From: Sisyra terminalis
Taxonomy: Eukaryota > Arthropoda > Insecta > Neuroptera > Sisyridae
Length of the DNA: 64,000 nucleotides
Reading direction: 5' to 3'
NCBI GenBank assembly: GCA_958496175.1
Contig: OY292275.1
Location: 37,215,701 to 37,279,700 of the forward strand
Made by a program: the position numbers and the translations under genes. A model generated the notes under the pieces. The model ran no database searches. It was given only the letters and a program-made list of their open reading frames with translations, and was not told the DNA's origin. Shown piece by piece: positions 12,270-24,687 of this stretch. How positions within the stretch are numbered: position 1 is the first letter of the stretch; the number at the start of each line of letters is the position of its first letter.

Positions 12270-13590
12270 CCGATATAATACTACATTGTCTATTCCGCGA
12301 ATGTACACATTGACTAGTGACTTGAAGTTTTAGCGCCTTTTTAAAAATGAAATCTTCAGTAAACATGTTTAAATTTTAAATCTTTAGCTTTTGCCTTTAT
12401 TAACTCATACATTTTAGACTTAAATACATTAATTTTTAAACAAAATTATGTTTCCTATTATTGAGACACGTATTACATTTAAAAAACTTTAATTTCACTT
12501 ACTACAACCATTAAACTATATGATATCGTATCTATTTTAATTTTCACTTTGGCCGTAGCTCATAATAGTAATCTTTCAAGAAAACCCATGACAAAACCTT
12601 TCAGTTGATTTATTTGTTTTTCATTTAATTAGTGCAGTTACAATGATGACCTGTATAGTATTAGAGAGAAAATTGATATGTTTTTAACTGGGAAAACATA
12701 TTAACTTAGTAAGTATTTTTTTTTCTTATCAATTTTCACTATGACAGTTCCCGTATTGTTTGTCGTCGCTTTTGTGATTTACTCAGCAAATATAAGTCTG
12801 ACAATGAGTCCATGTTTCACTTTTCTTGAGTAAATGGAGCGTGAATAATATCTATAAAAAGATGATTTACTATTTATTTGCAAATTAAACAAATGATGTG
12901 ACTATAACTGATACAATAAAACTGCAATTTTACGTAACATTTTTAAAATAACGCGTTGCTCATTCTACATGAGGACATGTAAATATATTAATGTTTTTTC
13001 TTTGCAAATAACCTACTATTATATATATTTTCGCATGAATATAATCTATGTACTTTGGATAATTCAGTTTAAAGTAACTGATTTCCTTTTCTTAATGGTA
13101 CTTTTATTTATTTAACAATTAATGAGTTATAGAAACTAAGGAGGTTATTGATGAAATCGAATTAAAAGAAAATAAGATAACAAAAATTTAAAAGCAATTT
13201 CTACTTGAATAAATTTAACAAAATTAAGTTGAATTTCGATTATTTTTATCAAAAGCTTTTCCTTGAAAATTGCTTATTTTGCGTCAAAATGATATCATCC
13301 AAATGAATTGAGTAGTAATACAAAAAAAAGTTTTTACATAAAAATTTATTCATTTTACTAGCAAAATAATGATTTATAATCATTTTAAGTTGTGGTTAAA
13401 TAACTTATGGAGAAGATTTTGAAAACATTAACAACTACATATGTATTATGTACGTAACATATAAATGTTCAATGTAAATCTTTCTATACGAAAATTATAA
13501 AATAATTTTCCAATGAATTATTACTGCTTAGGAAGTATGTAACAATATGTAATATCAATTAGATCTGTCGGTGACTTTGAACGGTTTATA

Positions 13591-13823
13591 CCAAGAGTTC
13601 TCAAACTTTTTCGGTTTCTGGCACCCTTAATGTATCAGAATTTTTCCGCGACGCTCCATATTAAATATCAGTCCAAACCACTGCACAAAAATCCGATTTG
13701 CAACTTTCCCATATACAAAATCGTAGCGGGGACACCGTGCATGGACGTTAAAGTTTCCCGAAAAGCGCTCTTGCCAAGTTATTCACTCCGGCGTAGTCTA
13801 CATCAAGGGTTGAGAATCTTCAT
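13591..13823. mobile_element. hAT-type MITE
   Basis: The left end is CCAAGAGTTCTCAAACTTTT and the right end complements to ATGAAGATTCTCAACCCTTG, an imperfect inverted pair. GGTTTATA before and GGTTTATG after give a 7/8 match to an 8-bp target duplication. The 94-codon open frame across it is accidental. Confidence 0.7.
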
Positions 13824-13860
13824 GGTTTATGGAGCCAAATGTTTAAAGAATTTTTTTTCT

Positions 13861-13905
13861 ATTATGGTATATTTTTCTCTTTTGTGGCTAAATTTTGATT
13901 ATGAT
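13861..13905 (+). repeat. Fragment of the 223-bp palindromic MITE
   Basis: ATTTTTCTCTTTTGTGGCTA and the following AAATTTTGATTATG match the centre of the element at 3165-3387; the inverted ends are missing. Confidence 0.5.
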
Positions 13906-14229
13906 TTATTTTAAATTTATTTATTAGATTTATTTATTTTATTATGATTTATTATTAAAATTTTACCCTTTGTTTTTTGAACAGTTGAAACTTAGAGTTT
14001 GACATTTGATATTTAAAAAGCCATTGGGTTACGGTCATAGAGCTGCAGGTTCTTATTCCAGGCCTCTATGAACGAAAAATACTGATCAAATTTACGTTGG
14101 TCCGAGTAGCATTTTACAAAGTACTATATTAATAACATACTATTTTGTATAGAAAATTTTTCACGAGTCCTTAACAGAAGAGGCGCCGTGGCGTACAATT
14201 TGGTAATGACTACTATATACTGTTTAAAC

Positions 14230-14412
14230 CAGCAGTTGCCAAACTTTTTGATCTCACGGACCACTAAGCTCATGATTGATATCCCACGGACCAATAGGAT
14301 TTTTAGATTGTATTATATATTTATAAAAATGTAATCCACATTTCTCTGCGTATCAGCGAAATTTTAACACGGATCACGTTTGGCCTGCGGACCGCCACTT
14401 TGTTGACCGCTG
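14230..14412. mobile_element. hAT-type MITE, 183 bp
   Basis: Left end CAGCAGTTGCCAAACTTTTT, right end complement CAGCGGTCAACAAAGTGGCG, with CACGGACCAC and GCGGACCGCC inside the ends. Flanks GTTTAAAC and GCTTGAAC agree at 6 of 8 bases, an aged 8-bp duplication. Confidence 0.75.
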
Positions 14413-15050
14413 GCTTGAACAATCTTAAAAATATATTATAGTCTTATTTATGAAATATAATTTTCAAAAGTAAAATTTAAACATAAATTTAAACAAAAGT
14501 TGAAAAAAAATGTATTTATGTCGTATTGCTCTAGATACGTATTACGACTGCCAAGCAAACTTCATCACTGGTTATATATTGGTTGACTCCGTAACAGCCA
14601 GTTGTATCATTTCTCATTACATAGCAGTTACAAAGAGATCCAACTGTACATGATGATAAAAATCCATTTTTTCTGCTAATAGCTCAAATATTTCATTATC
14701 AAAGCCGGGACATTTTCTGGATCGATATCCATAAAAATTGGGAATATTTCAATACTACCCTTAGCATCTTATAACTTTCTAACAAAACATTTTTCCATGG
14801 TGCAGCAACCAATGATCTAGATATATCAGTGTATCACGTCACGCGTTTTTTGGAACACTATTTTATTGCTAAATTGCTAATATTCTACGTTTGTTATCGA
14901 AAACAAAAATTTACTAAAACCAATAAGAATTTTTTTTTTTCTAAAATAAAAAAAAAAGAATTAGTTAAATTGGACTTATAGATTGCAATTGATGGGGCCT
15001 TAAACGGACAGACAGATAAAAGATAGTAGATTTTTATATACGAATGGAAT

Positions 15051-15220
15051 AAGCCTACCGATGGCGGAGTGGTCTAGGTGACCGCTCCAAAACTGGTAGG
15101 TTTTGGGCTCGATCATTGTATCGAGCAAATTTTTGATATTTCTTGTTTAAGAATTTTTATTAAGTTGCTGAAGACCTTTATAGTTATAAAGTGACGGTAA
15201 ATAACAATTACAAAAAAATG
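15051..15220 (+). repeat. tRNA-derived SINE with target duplication
   Basis: The head reads GCCTACCGATGGCGGAGTGG with GGTCTAGGTGACCGCTCC, then GGGCTCGATC in the B-box position, body and an A-rich tail. ATGGAAT at 15044-15050 recurs at 15221-15227 immediately after the tail, a short target-site duplication. Confidence 0.8.
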
Positions 15221-18200
15221 ATGGAATGAATGAATTGAAAATGCGAAAAAAGATTACTCTCCACGTAGTTTCATAATAAATAAATAAGTTATAATATAAA
15301 CACTGGATATTACGGTAATCTATATTCTTAATTTGTTACGACTAAATAAACTTTCTTTTTTTATTTTGGTCTTTAAATGTAAGTGAATTTAATGTTGTAA
15401 TAGTTGTAATATATAATGTAACATGTAACATGCAACATCAACTATTAGAAGATATCTTAATGGTATATGACAATTGAAGGCAAATGCTAATCTATTTTTA
15501 GCCAAAACAAAAAAATTACATAAAAAGCAAAATATTGAAAATCGATAGTGAGATTGTCGTACTTATGCAAATAGTAGAAAGCTGAATTAAAATAAATGAA
15601 ATGAAACGAAAATTGCAAAACACATCAAAGCAAAGGTCAAGCAAGCAAAGATGTGACTGTTGAAATTGAAAAGAAGAAACATTCGATTTCAATTTGTTTA
15701 CATAACAATAAAAAGAAATGTGCATCATGTAAATATATTTTATCATTGATTTGAGATATTATAATATGCGATTGCATTTTTAGTAAACTGAGTACATATA
15801 GGGGACTGTAGGTGTTAGGAGGCTTATCTGCCAAGTTTGTAACCTTCCGATTTGATTTCGAGTGCAAGTCATTTCCATGTTCGATGTAAACAGATTTTTA
15901 AGATATGAAACAAATTTTATTGTTAATTCAACAAGAAAATGGGCACGGACTATATAACCTTTTGTTAAATAAATTGCCCACGCGTGCGAGGTTACAATAA
16001 TATTTGCTTAATCTTTTCTCGCCTGATTGTGTTAATTGTCGATTTGATGCATTTATTTTTATTAAGCAAGACAACTGATATTAAGATATATTTTAATTAG
16101 AATTAATTTATGTCAGCAAAATGCTATCTTACACATTTAGTCGTTAGTATTTATTTTTAAACTTTTTTTTTTAAATTTTTTATCCATTTAATATACAGTA
16201 TGCACAATGCATTTTTGCAAATGCTTGATAAATGAAGATTAATGACCTCGGTTAATTAATTAATTTATATGTGTACACAACATAATCAATTTTAATCATT
16301 CAATGAAAACATTGAGCTTCAGAATGAAATTTATCCTTTAATGGATGGTACTCGTTCATTTATAAATAATTTACAAAGCCATACACTTAAGTACGTCTAT
16401 TTAATTATTTTATAAACAAAAACTCAGTTAAATAAGTCAATATTACAACTAAACTATTCACATCATCATTTTATGTATTACTCAACCCAATGTAAAAACT
16501 AATGGAATTTGAATTCTTTTTACAAAAATTTGAAACAAATGTGTTTTTTATAACCAACGCAATTTATTATTTTATGAGTTAGTTATATAAGTATTAAGAG
16601 ATGCTGATAGATAAAATACAGGAAATAAATACTTATGTATGTTTATATCAGCAACTAAAAGTAAAAAAATAATGAAATAAACGTGTACATAAAGATTTAA
16701 TGGTTAACTGTTAGATTTATGGCTTGATTTTGAATACTTTGGAATTATATTGTAGTCTTGTTGGTCTTTCATTATGTGACCATACTAAAATTATGCTTCA
16801 AATTTACTCATTTTAGTAATTTGAAAGTGTATAATCATTAACCCATGGATCAATGACAAAAAATCACTTATGAGAAAATCACTTATAAGAAAAACCAATT
16901 TTTAATTATAAAAAACTTATATTTTGGCAGAAAAAATAATTTAAATTAGCTAATGAGAGTCTGAAAACGATAAGTGTGCTTATAAGTCTTCTGTGACGTC
17001 ATAGTACGCATTAGTACACATATTGAAATCGAGGTATAAACAGATTATTGAGTGGTTACCATAAAAAAATAATAATTAGCACAACTTTTGACATTTTTTA
17101 CAATTTTTCGTCATAGAAAACATTTGTTTACCCTAAAAACTATTATCAATTATTTCCTTCGAAATAGAAGTTGTGTAAATTGTAAATGGTTTAAATCATT
17201 AACATGATGTTTAAACGATTTAAACAACCATGTTTAAAGTGTGTTTAAATTTATTTGTCATAGGTAAACGTTCATGGGATTTTGAAGTTTCTGTACTGTG
17301 ACGTTATTTTAATATCGAACCAATTGGAGCTCGTTTTAGGTATTTTGAATTTAACGATTTTTTTTTTGATATTTTTAAATGAATATTTCTTAAATTTTAT
17401 TAAATATAAATAAAAATTAATAGGTACATTATGTTTTGATATTAGTCTAGAATATTTTTAAATTATGGGCATTAGGGCTATTCTAATGTGAAACAATACA
17501 TAAAAATTATATTCATCCAAACTTCAAATATCTGAAGTATATAAAAAGATTTTCAAGTCAAGGAAAATATGAAAAATACCTGGGAAAACCTGGAGTTATC
17601 AAGGAATTTTAAAATTGTTTTTCTGTGGTCACTCTGTAATAAAAGAAATAAAAACTTGTATTAATTTTCAAAATGCAGAAAATGATTCTGAATTATTTAT
17701 TTCTGAAATTCATAACCGAACTGCAAAAAATATTGATGCAAAAAACATGATCAGTGCTTGATTTAATAACATAGAACTGCATTTTATTGTATATTTTCAT
17801 GCAGTATATAGAGACTAATAACTAATAAACAACTATCAACAATGAAAGTAATTGCATTGGTAAAATTGAAAATTCGACGCATGTAACTGAGATTTTTTAA
17901 AAATATTGAAAAAAAAAAATCTTTTGAATGAAACCTTGATTGAAAACACTGCAAAATTCTAATTTCGATCACGATTCTGAAATATTTGCTTTGCATATTC
18001 GAACGATGATGATGAACATGTTTACCGAATAATAATTGAAACGCAAAACGTTCCTTTTATATTATGAGCAATTTTGAGACTTAACTTAGCAATTCGATGG
18101 AATATTGACAATAAGATAACAAACTGATTATATACCTGAATCTATAACAATATTTATTATTTATATCATGTATCGCAGATAGACTGACAACTTTAAGGTT

Positions 18201-18901
18201 ACTTGTACATTCAGTGTCCTTGTTCCGTTCTTAATTATTCAAAAACTATTTACTTAATGTAAAAATAAAGAGAACACTCGAATTCAATCTCTTAATTACA
18301 TTTTTTTTTTACTCTTGAAAATCATTTTGTAGTTCAACTATTTTATTGAAAAGATTTTACAATTTTTCTTTTAATGTTAATAGTAATGATATTCAATGGC
18401 TTGTTTTCTTATTCACAATTTATTTCCGACATTAAATAATCAATTATACTGCATACAAATAGACTAGAACCTTTGAAATGTCAAAGAAAAGTAAGATAAA
18501 CAATAAATGTTATGGTTAATTATACATTGGAAATAAATTCATGATAAAAAATCAGTTACAATTTGATTAATTTGTCTTTAATTTGTAAATTATTGAAATT
18601 TTTATTCATCGGTGTGGATTGAAGAGAATATTTCCTCTCTTCCAGACATCCAATTATGATTAACTTTTCAATGTCGAAAAATCCAAAGAAGAATCATATC
18701 ATATAGAATAATCACTCACATTTATAATAGTAATTGATTAAATAAAAAAAAATCCTTGAAATGTCAGTTGCTATTTTTCTTTGAAAGACATTTTTAGTAT
18801 GATTTTTGGAGGTAGTACGTATAATTTTGATTTATGTACAATGTGACCGATTTATATTTACACCTATCTGAATCTTCTCCATTTCAACCCTAAAAAACGG
18901 T
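15221..18901. other. A+T-rich DNA, short inverted TTTAAAC motifs
   Basis: No gene. Around 17185-17255 GTTTAAA/TTTAAAC occurs five or six times in alternating orientation, and CACTTATRAGAAAA is doubled at 16863-16895; these may be remnants of an element end. Confidence 0.45.
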
Positions 18902-19777
18902 CAGAGTTGTCAAAGATACTTTTGGAACGTATCTAGATACTATAATGGATAAGTTACTTTTTCAAAAAGTATCCGAAATTATTTTGGATATCTAATTACT
19001 TTTAAAAAGCAGGAACTTAAATATTTATCTTGTTACTTTTCAAGAAAAAAGTTTTTTTTTGTAACTTTGTATACTATGTATAATGTATATACTAAGCTTC
19101 GTAATGTATCAGGTAAAGTTGTTGTCATCAGGTAATGTATTTTTTATCTTTATTAATTTTGGAAAAAGGAAAATATGAATAATTTAACCCCTGTAAACAG
19201 AACACACTTAAGAAAAACCATAGAAGATTAATTTTAAAGGTATTTATTGAATTTTATTGAACTAAACAAAATAAAACTCTAAATGAAATAGAACAATGTA
19301 TAAAAAATCAAAGCTTATTTACAGCCAGAGTTGTCAGGGAAAAGTATCTAAGTTACTTTAAAGTATCTTAAATGCTGTATCTAAGTTCCTTTATTATTTT
19401 CAAAAAGTATCTTTGACAGCTTTGTTTACAGCTAGTTTTGGTAAAATAAAAATAAAACAGTTAAAATTTGCCAAAACCAAAAAATCACAAAGTAATCATT
19501 ATTTTCTACAACCAGGTACCCCTTTTTATTGTTTGCATTATAATTTATTTTTAGTTTTTTTTTTTTTTTGTTATCGTAGATACTTTTCGGTATCTGAGTT
19601 GCTTTTTGATGTCTAAGATACTTTTTTGAGTTACAGGATACAGTTATTTTTGAAAAGTATCTAAGATACTAGTTATTTTTTGTTAAAAAATTAGAACCAA
19701 AGATACAGTCTTAGATGTTAAAGTACCTACGTTACTTCAAAGTAACTACGATATTTTTTTTCTGGCAGCTCTCTCTT
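18902..19777. mobile_element. Non-autonomous hAT element, hosting a nested copy
   Basis: The left end CAGAGTTGTCAAAGATACTT is mirrored on the right by AGAGCTGCCAGAAAAAA (minus strand), and subterminal AGTATCTAAGTTACTT-like motifs are repeated in both ends, as expected for transposase binding arrays. Flanks AAAACGGT and ATAACGGT match at 7 of 8. Its core is homologous, in reverse, to the interrupted element at 35396-36490. No transposase is left. Confidence 0.7.
19326..19424. mobile_element. 99-bp hAT MITE nested in a relative
   Basis: CAGAGTTGTCAGGGA at the left and the complement CAAAGCTGTCAAAGA at the right form the inverted ends. TTTACAGC at 19318-19325 is repeated exactly at 19425-19432, a perfect 8-bp target duplication. 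It consists of little more than two terminal arrays joined together and lies inside the larger 18902-19777 element of the same family. Confidence 0.85.
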
Positions 19778-20983
19778 ATAACGGTGTTACGTAAGTTATT
19801 AAGTACAGCACTGAGTTCCTGATCCCTGATGGAAGATCAATTACCTTACCGACCCTTACCCTTGTTTATAACTAGGGCCCTAACAGTTGCCTACAAGTAA
19901 TACTTGATGTGGCTTCATAATAATTATAATTCATTAAATCTTATCCTTATCAATCCAATCTTTGACTACTTCAAAAAATCAGAATTGTCGTTCCTAATAC
20001 TATTTTGTATGGATATGGATTTTTTGATGATTTTTTTCTGAATTTTGCTCAAAATATAAATGCATAAACGACTTTTTGAAAAAAGATGCAAACGAATATA
20101 AAATGTATAGATAAATTACAGTTAAAAAATGATTTGTTGACGACCAAAATCCAAGTCTGATTTAAATAAATATAAATCTTTTTATTTAAATAAATAAAAA
20201 TAAATCTGATTTAAATAAAAAATTAAATAGAAGAATTTGCTTTATTTTTATCGCTAATAATCTGCCATATATAAATCTTACATTCCTGAATTTCCCATAA
20301 CGTAAATTCCGTACATATAAGTTCTGATTGTTTTTTTATATATGATTTTATTGTGTGCAATGAAAAATTCCTACACATAGGAAATGATCAATGTTCGTGT
20401 ATCTGGGAAATCCTAAACTTGATTCAAAATGAATAAATCACACAAAAATTGTATTATGGTATTTTGTATACATATAAGAACTGTAGCTGATACTTGTAAA
20501 AATTTTGATAAAGTTAATTGTCCGTATTAATAACCAAACTAAATTTATTTGTTATCATTCATTTTTTGTACGACTTCAATTTTTTAATATTTTGGGAAAC
20601 TTGATAAAATTAAGAATGATTTTTGCCGGTCATTCTTTCAAAAAAACCTAGGTATGATTAAATGGTGTGATAGTGCTGTATATTAAAAATACATAAAAGA
20701 ATTAATTATATCAATGATGTGTAAAAAAGTACACAAAGGTTTATAGAAATTGTATTTCATAAATATTTCTAGTTATATTATCTGATTAAAAGTGCTTAAT
20801 TGACTTATTTTTGTATTGGTTTTATTAAAAATTAAAGGAAATAAAATTCCATTTGAGGTAAACATTCGTTTTATTGTAATAACGTATTAGGGGGGAAGAT
20901 TATAAATTAAAAAAAGTGTATTAAAAATGTTTTGTATGACGCAAATTCTTAAATAAGACTGATATGATTGATAAATTCATTGA
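19778..20983. other. A+T-rich DNA with TTTAAATAAA reiteration
   Basis: CTGATTTAAATAAA-type units repeat at 20157-20222. Nothing else recognised. Confidence 0.5.
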
Positions 20984-21136
20984 GGAACAGAGATTCTATT
21001 TTATGAAATATCATTGCTAATTCTAAATGATTTTGTTGGTCTAATTATAAATCTAAAGTCCGTTTTACAATACCAACTCTACTTTTTGGAATATTGATAC
21101 TAGGGGATTTTAATAAATATACATGAATTTCGAAAA
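20984..21136 (+). repeat. 150-bp unit of an unclassified repeat, copy 1
   Basis: The block containing AAATCTAAAGTCCGTTTTAC and CAACTCTACTTTTTGGAATA matches 21754-21911 and, more loosely and inverted, 22530-22640. It seems to be a reiterated non-coding unit of the same repeat family as the decayed protein at 21950-22344. Confidence 0.65.
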
Positions 21137-21149
21137 TAAATTCTTTTAT

Positions 21150-21750
21150 CAAACTAACTTGCCTAGGTGCCAGGGTAATCTAGTATCAAAGGGAACGAAG
21201 AAGCAGACGAACTTGTAAAGATAGGTTCAAGTATCTCATTTATGGATCCAGCAGCAGCTCTAGGTGTATCGATGTACACAACACTAAATCGAATAAACTC
21301 AAAATGTGGAAATAAAATCCTGGGATAACTTCTCACGAAGCAAATTATTAAAGGTATGATAAAGAAATCTCTGGAAGATCATAGTACCTAAAAGACTTTT
21401 AAACCTAAGAAGGAAGGATACCAGATTGTTATTGTGTCTTTAAACAGAACACTGCAGTTGGAGAAAGCATCTCCAAAATGTAAGGATAAGTACTGAGTCA
21501 AGAGTATGCAAGAAATACGACGGAGAAGCGGAAACTGCCTCCTGCGTACTATTTGATTGTCTAGCTCTCTTGGGTCACCCGGTCATGAGTTATGAAATAT
21601 ATATGAAGATCCAATTGGTTATCTGCTTAGATTTATTTCAGAAGCAAACCTGACCATTTGGAACTAGAAGTAAAGTTGAGGCGCAATAGTTCTTTTAGAA
21701 CCCAGTACAGAGGAACTCTTAAGAAAATCCCCAATACTATGAAAAAGAAG
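21150..21750 (+). pseudogene. Non-LTR retrotransposon RNase H end and Cys motif
   Basis: SIKGNEEADELVKIGS with following FMDPAAALGVSM is the C-terminal part of a LINE RNase H domain (catalytic-side block GNExAD). Later HCSWRKHLQNVRIST and VCKKYDGEAETAS with VLFDCLAL is the downstream LRKH..C..C region. Frame changes between blocks show it is dead. A diverged copy of the same 3' part is at 29700-30260. Confidence 0.75.
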
Positions 21751-21753
21751 AAG

Positions 21754-21911
21754 GGGAACCGAGGTTTTGTTTTATAAAATTTCTTAGCTGATTCTTAATG
21801 ACTTTGCCGAGCTGATTACAAATCTAAAGTCCGTTTTCCAATAGCAGCTCTACTTTTTGAGGCATTGACTGTAGGAGATTTTAACAAATATACCTACTGG
21901 AAAAATAACCT
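21754..21911 (+). repeat. 150-bp unit of an unclassified repeat, copy 2
   Basis: AAATCTAAAGTCCGTTTTCC and AGCAGCTCTACTTTTTGAGG correspond to copy 1 at 20984. Together the two direct copies bracket the LINE fragment at 21150-21750. Confidence 0.65.
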
Positions 21912-21949
21912 GAATAAAAGTATTTATAAGATTTTATTGAATGAACTGA

Positions 21950-22344
21950 GTCTAAATTACTACTTTGAATGCTCCAACTGTAATCAGTCATCATATAAAC
22001 ATTTCAACGATTTTGGTATCGCTTTTCGATTATACAAATGTTTTGATGGAAGCGTTGTCTCAGCTCTTCACTAAATTCACTTAAAATTTCTAGAAAGCAA
22101 TTTAAATGACTAAAGAAAGGACTAAAGAAAAAATGTAACTTAATGCTCTTATTGCATCCAAATCACTGAAAGTGCAGCACAATTTGCTAAATATGTTGAG
22201 ATTATTTGTTCTATTCCTTCCACCAAAACTCAGACCACGCAGGTTTTCTACATCTGCCAAGCAGTTGATAAAGTTTCGGTCATCCATTAACTTTCTGATT
22301 TGAGGATCACCAAAAGTTCTTACCTTAATTTTTTCAGTACACAA
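21950..22344 (-). pseudogene. Decayed protein of an arthropod repeat family (FSEE..RFHQ motif)
   Basis: On the minus strand the text reads FGDPQIRKLMDDRNF, then after a frame break EFSEELRQRFHQNI, KRYQNR, a stop, and NVYMMTDYSWS. I recall many arthropod genomes carrying multicopy predicted proteins with FGDxQIRxLMxD and FSxEQGERFHQDI..RYQGR..MMADYCW in this order, usually annotated as uncharacterised. I do not know their biochemical role; their copy number suggests a mobile element. The stop and frameshifts make this copy a pseudogene. Confidence 0.65.
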
Positions 22345-22529
22345 TATTGGAATTGTTTTAAAAACATACTTAAAACATCGACCATTTTTTCTAAAATTTT
22401 TGATGAACTATTAGGATCGTCTTCATATGGTATGTTCTTCTTAATGTTGAAATCTTAATTAATTTTAGAAATGTGCTTCATTACTAGTCTGGTCAGAATT
22501 AAGTGGAAATTATGTAGTGCAGAGTAGGA

Positions 22530-22640
22530 AAACCTATATCTCAAAAATTAGAGCTGCTGTGTAAAAATTGAGACTAAATCTGATATCGGCGTCGTCAAAT
22601 GAGCTAGAAACTATCCTAAACAAAATAAAAATGATTCCTA
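22530..22640 (-). repeat. 150-bp unit of an unclassified repeat, inverted diverged copy
   Basis: The minus strand shows GACGCCGATATCAGATTTAG, AGCAGCTCTAATTTTTGAGA in the same order as the units at 20984 and 21754. It lies just upstream, in the protein's orientation, of the decayed ORF. Confidence 0.5.
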
Positions 22641-23439
22641 TGTATCAACGTTATCAAATAAGAATTGGCCTTTGAGAGACCGGATCGTGAAATAGTCATC
22701 TTTGTCATTCTAACATAGTCAAGCTCTTTTCAAACATATTCTTTTAAAAAATAAAACTACAAAATTTAAGTTTTAAAAATAAGAATGTTCCTACAAAACT
22801 TTCACAAGACGAAATTTTCGAAACGTTGAGCCGAAAGTACTTATTTTCAATGAATCATCAAATTGTTATGGATTATTGTTGACCATTGTTGCAATTTTAA
22901 TATTATAATTGGTGCATCATTCATGTGAAATCTACCACGTAAATGATAATGGCTCTTTGATGTCACTTCTCCCATATTGAGTTTATTTACGTTTCTTTAT
23001 CTTCAACAGTCTAAACAGTCAAGTTTCCGATATCCAACACTTAAAAAAATAAAGTTTTTTCTTAAACAAAATTCCCATAATTATTAGTCGTATTATTAAT
23101 ATGTTATGATTTTTTAAACTTTTGAAATTTCCGCTACTATTTCGCAATACAACTTTGATTTCTATTAAATAAATTTAATAGAAATGGTCATTTGAGATCT
23201 CAACAAATATTATTTCCTGAATTTATAGGCTTTATCAACTTATTTTATGTATAATGCTGTAAAGGTTAAATTTTTTCACAACTTCAGAACATCCCGGGGA
23301 TTAGGAACGATGGCCTTTAACTTAAAGAGCAAAATCCTGAAACTATGTGACAATATTTTTGTCTATCAGATGGCATTTGCCCTCCAGAAGAGATTAAAAA
23401 TTTAGGGTGTGTATTAGACATTCTATGGCATTATTTTCA

Positions 23440-23500
23440 TTTGTACTATACACTTATTCCTAGTTTTACGCGGTTTTACTTTTACGTGTATGTTGCAACA
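23440..23500 (+). repeat. End fragment of the TTTACGCGG element
   Basis: ATACACTTATTCCTAGTTTT then ACGCGGTTTTAC resembles the left end of the element at 24530; the other end was not found. Confidence 0.35.
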
Positions 23501-23973
23501 GATTTCTCCCACTTCTAACATCAAAACAAAACGCAAAAATTAGATGCAGACTATTTAAGGGAGATAATAGGGTTGGGACAGCGTTTACTCAATGATTTTC
23601 ATGATTGTTTTATAGTATAAAAATGAATATAATTTGTTGCAACTTTGGGAATATTTCATACATATATTTAAGTATATACTTTAAATTTTTTGAAGAATTT
23701 CCTTAAAAAACACCAAAAATATTCGACCTTATATTGCAGGCCACAGTTAGACTCAACATTTTGCGTTTATTCTGGATGGCGCAATTTTCTTTTGAAATCA
23801 AATGAGACGGGAATTTACTTTTATTATATGTCTCTTCTTTATAAACCTACATACTATAATACTATAAAAAAATGGAAAATTAATTTTTTTATAGGAGTGA
23901 AAACAAAAAATCATGATTTTTTGTCATTTTTTACAACTTTTTTGCAAGAAGAAAATATTTTTAACAATGATAA

Positions 23974-24144
23974 GCCTACTGGTGGCCGAGTGAGTAAGAT
24001 GACCGCTCTAAAATAGGCAGATTTTGGGCTCGACCCTCGTATTAAGCAAATTTTCGATATTTTTCGATTACGGATTTATTTTAACCCTAGAGTCGCTAAA
24101 GACCTTAGTAGTATAAAGCGACAGTAAATAACAATAAAAAAATG
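23974..24144 (+). repeat. tRNA-derived SINE with target duplication
   Basis: The head reads GCCTACTGGTGGCCGAGTGA and GACCGCTC, B-box GGGCTCGACCCTCG, body CCTAGAGTCGCTAAAGACC and tail ending ATAACAATAAAAAAATG. ATGATAA at 23967-23973 recurs at 24145-24151. The open frame running across it is not a gene. Confidence 0.8.
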
Positions 24145-24529
24145 ATGATAAAATAACTGCTAATTTTTAAAACGATTGGTTGAAAACTTTTCGAACTATC
24201 GTGTACGCAAGTTCAATAAAATCGTTTTTAAAAAACGCGTTTGAAAAAATGGGTACCCGAGTGATCGCTCGAGGCCTGAAATAGACCTACTCACTGTGAA
24301 GACTTATAACAATAGAATGAGTCGGGATTTTCATTAAAAATTTTAGGAACATATTTTTCAATAGTCTTACTAACAATAGGTATATGAAATAAAAAAAAAG
24401 TTTTTTTGAACCGTCTTACTCTATTCCCCCCTAGAAACACCAGAAGAAGAGTTTGCTGCTGAATTTATGTCGAACCATTAAAGGAATTTTTAAAATACTT
24501 CTGTTTTTTATGTATATACTCGTATGTGT

Positions 24530-24687
24530 AGTACTCACTTTACGCGGTTTTCTGGAACTTATTCCCTTTTAGAACCTACGTTTTACCCCTACTTTATATG
24601 AACTTGAAGTCTCGATTTACGCGGTTTCAGTTTATGTGATATCTCTTGGAAAGCATTTATCGCGTAAATCGAAGGATGAGTGTATGT
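24530..24687. mobile_element. Short inverted-repeat element (TTTACGCGG ends)
   Basis: AGTACTCACTTTACGCGGTT at the left and the complement ATACACTCATCCTTCGATTT plus ACGCG at the right form imperfect inverted ends about 160 bp apart, bounded by TA-containing sequence. A pogo/Tc1-type MITE is likely; the class is an inference. Confidence 0.5.

Noticed and set aside
22102..22344. Considered an intact 80-codon minus-strand gene
   Set aside because: The family motif continues after it in other frames with an internal stop, so it is a pseudogene fragment.
23690..24016. 108-codon ORF ending in the SINE head
   Set aside because: The C-terminal residues are the translated SINE tRNA-like head; the rest is low-complexity A+T-rich translation.
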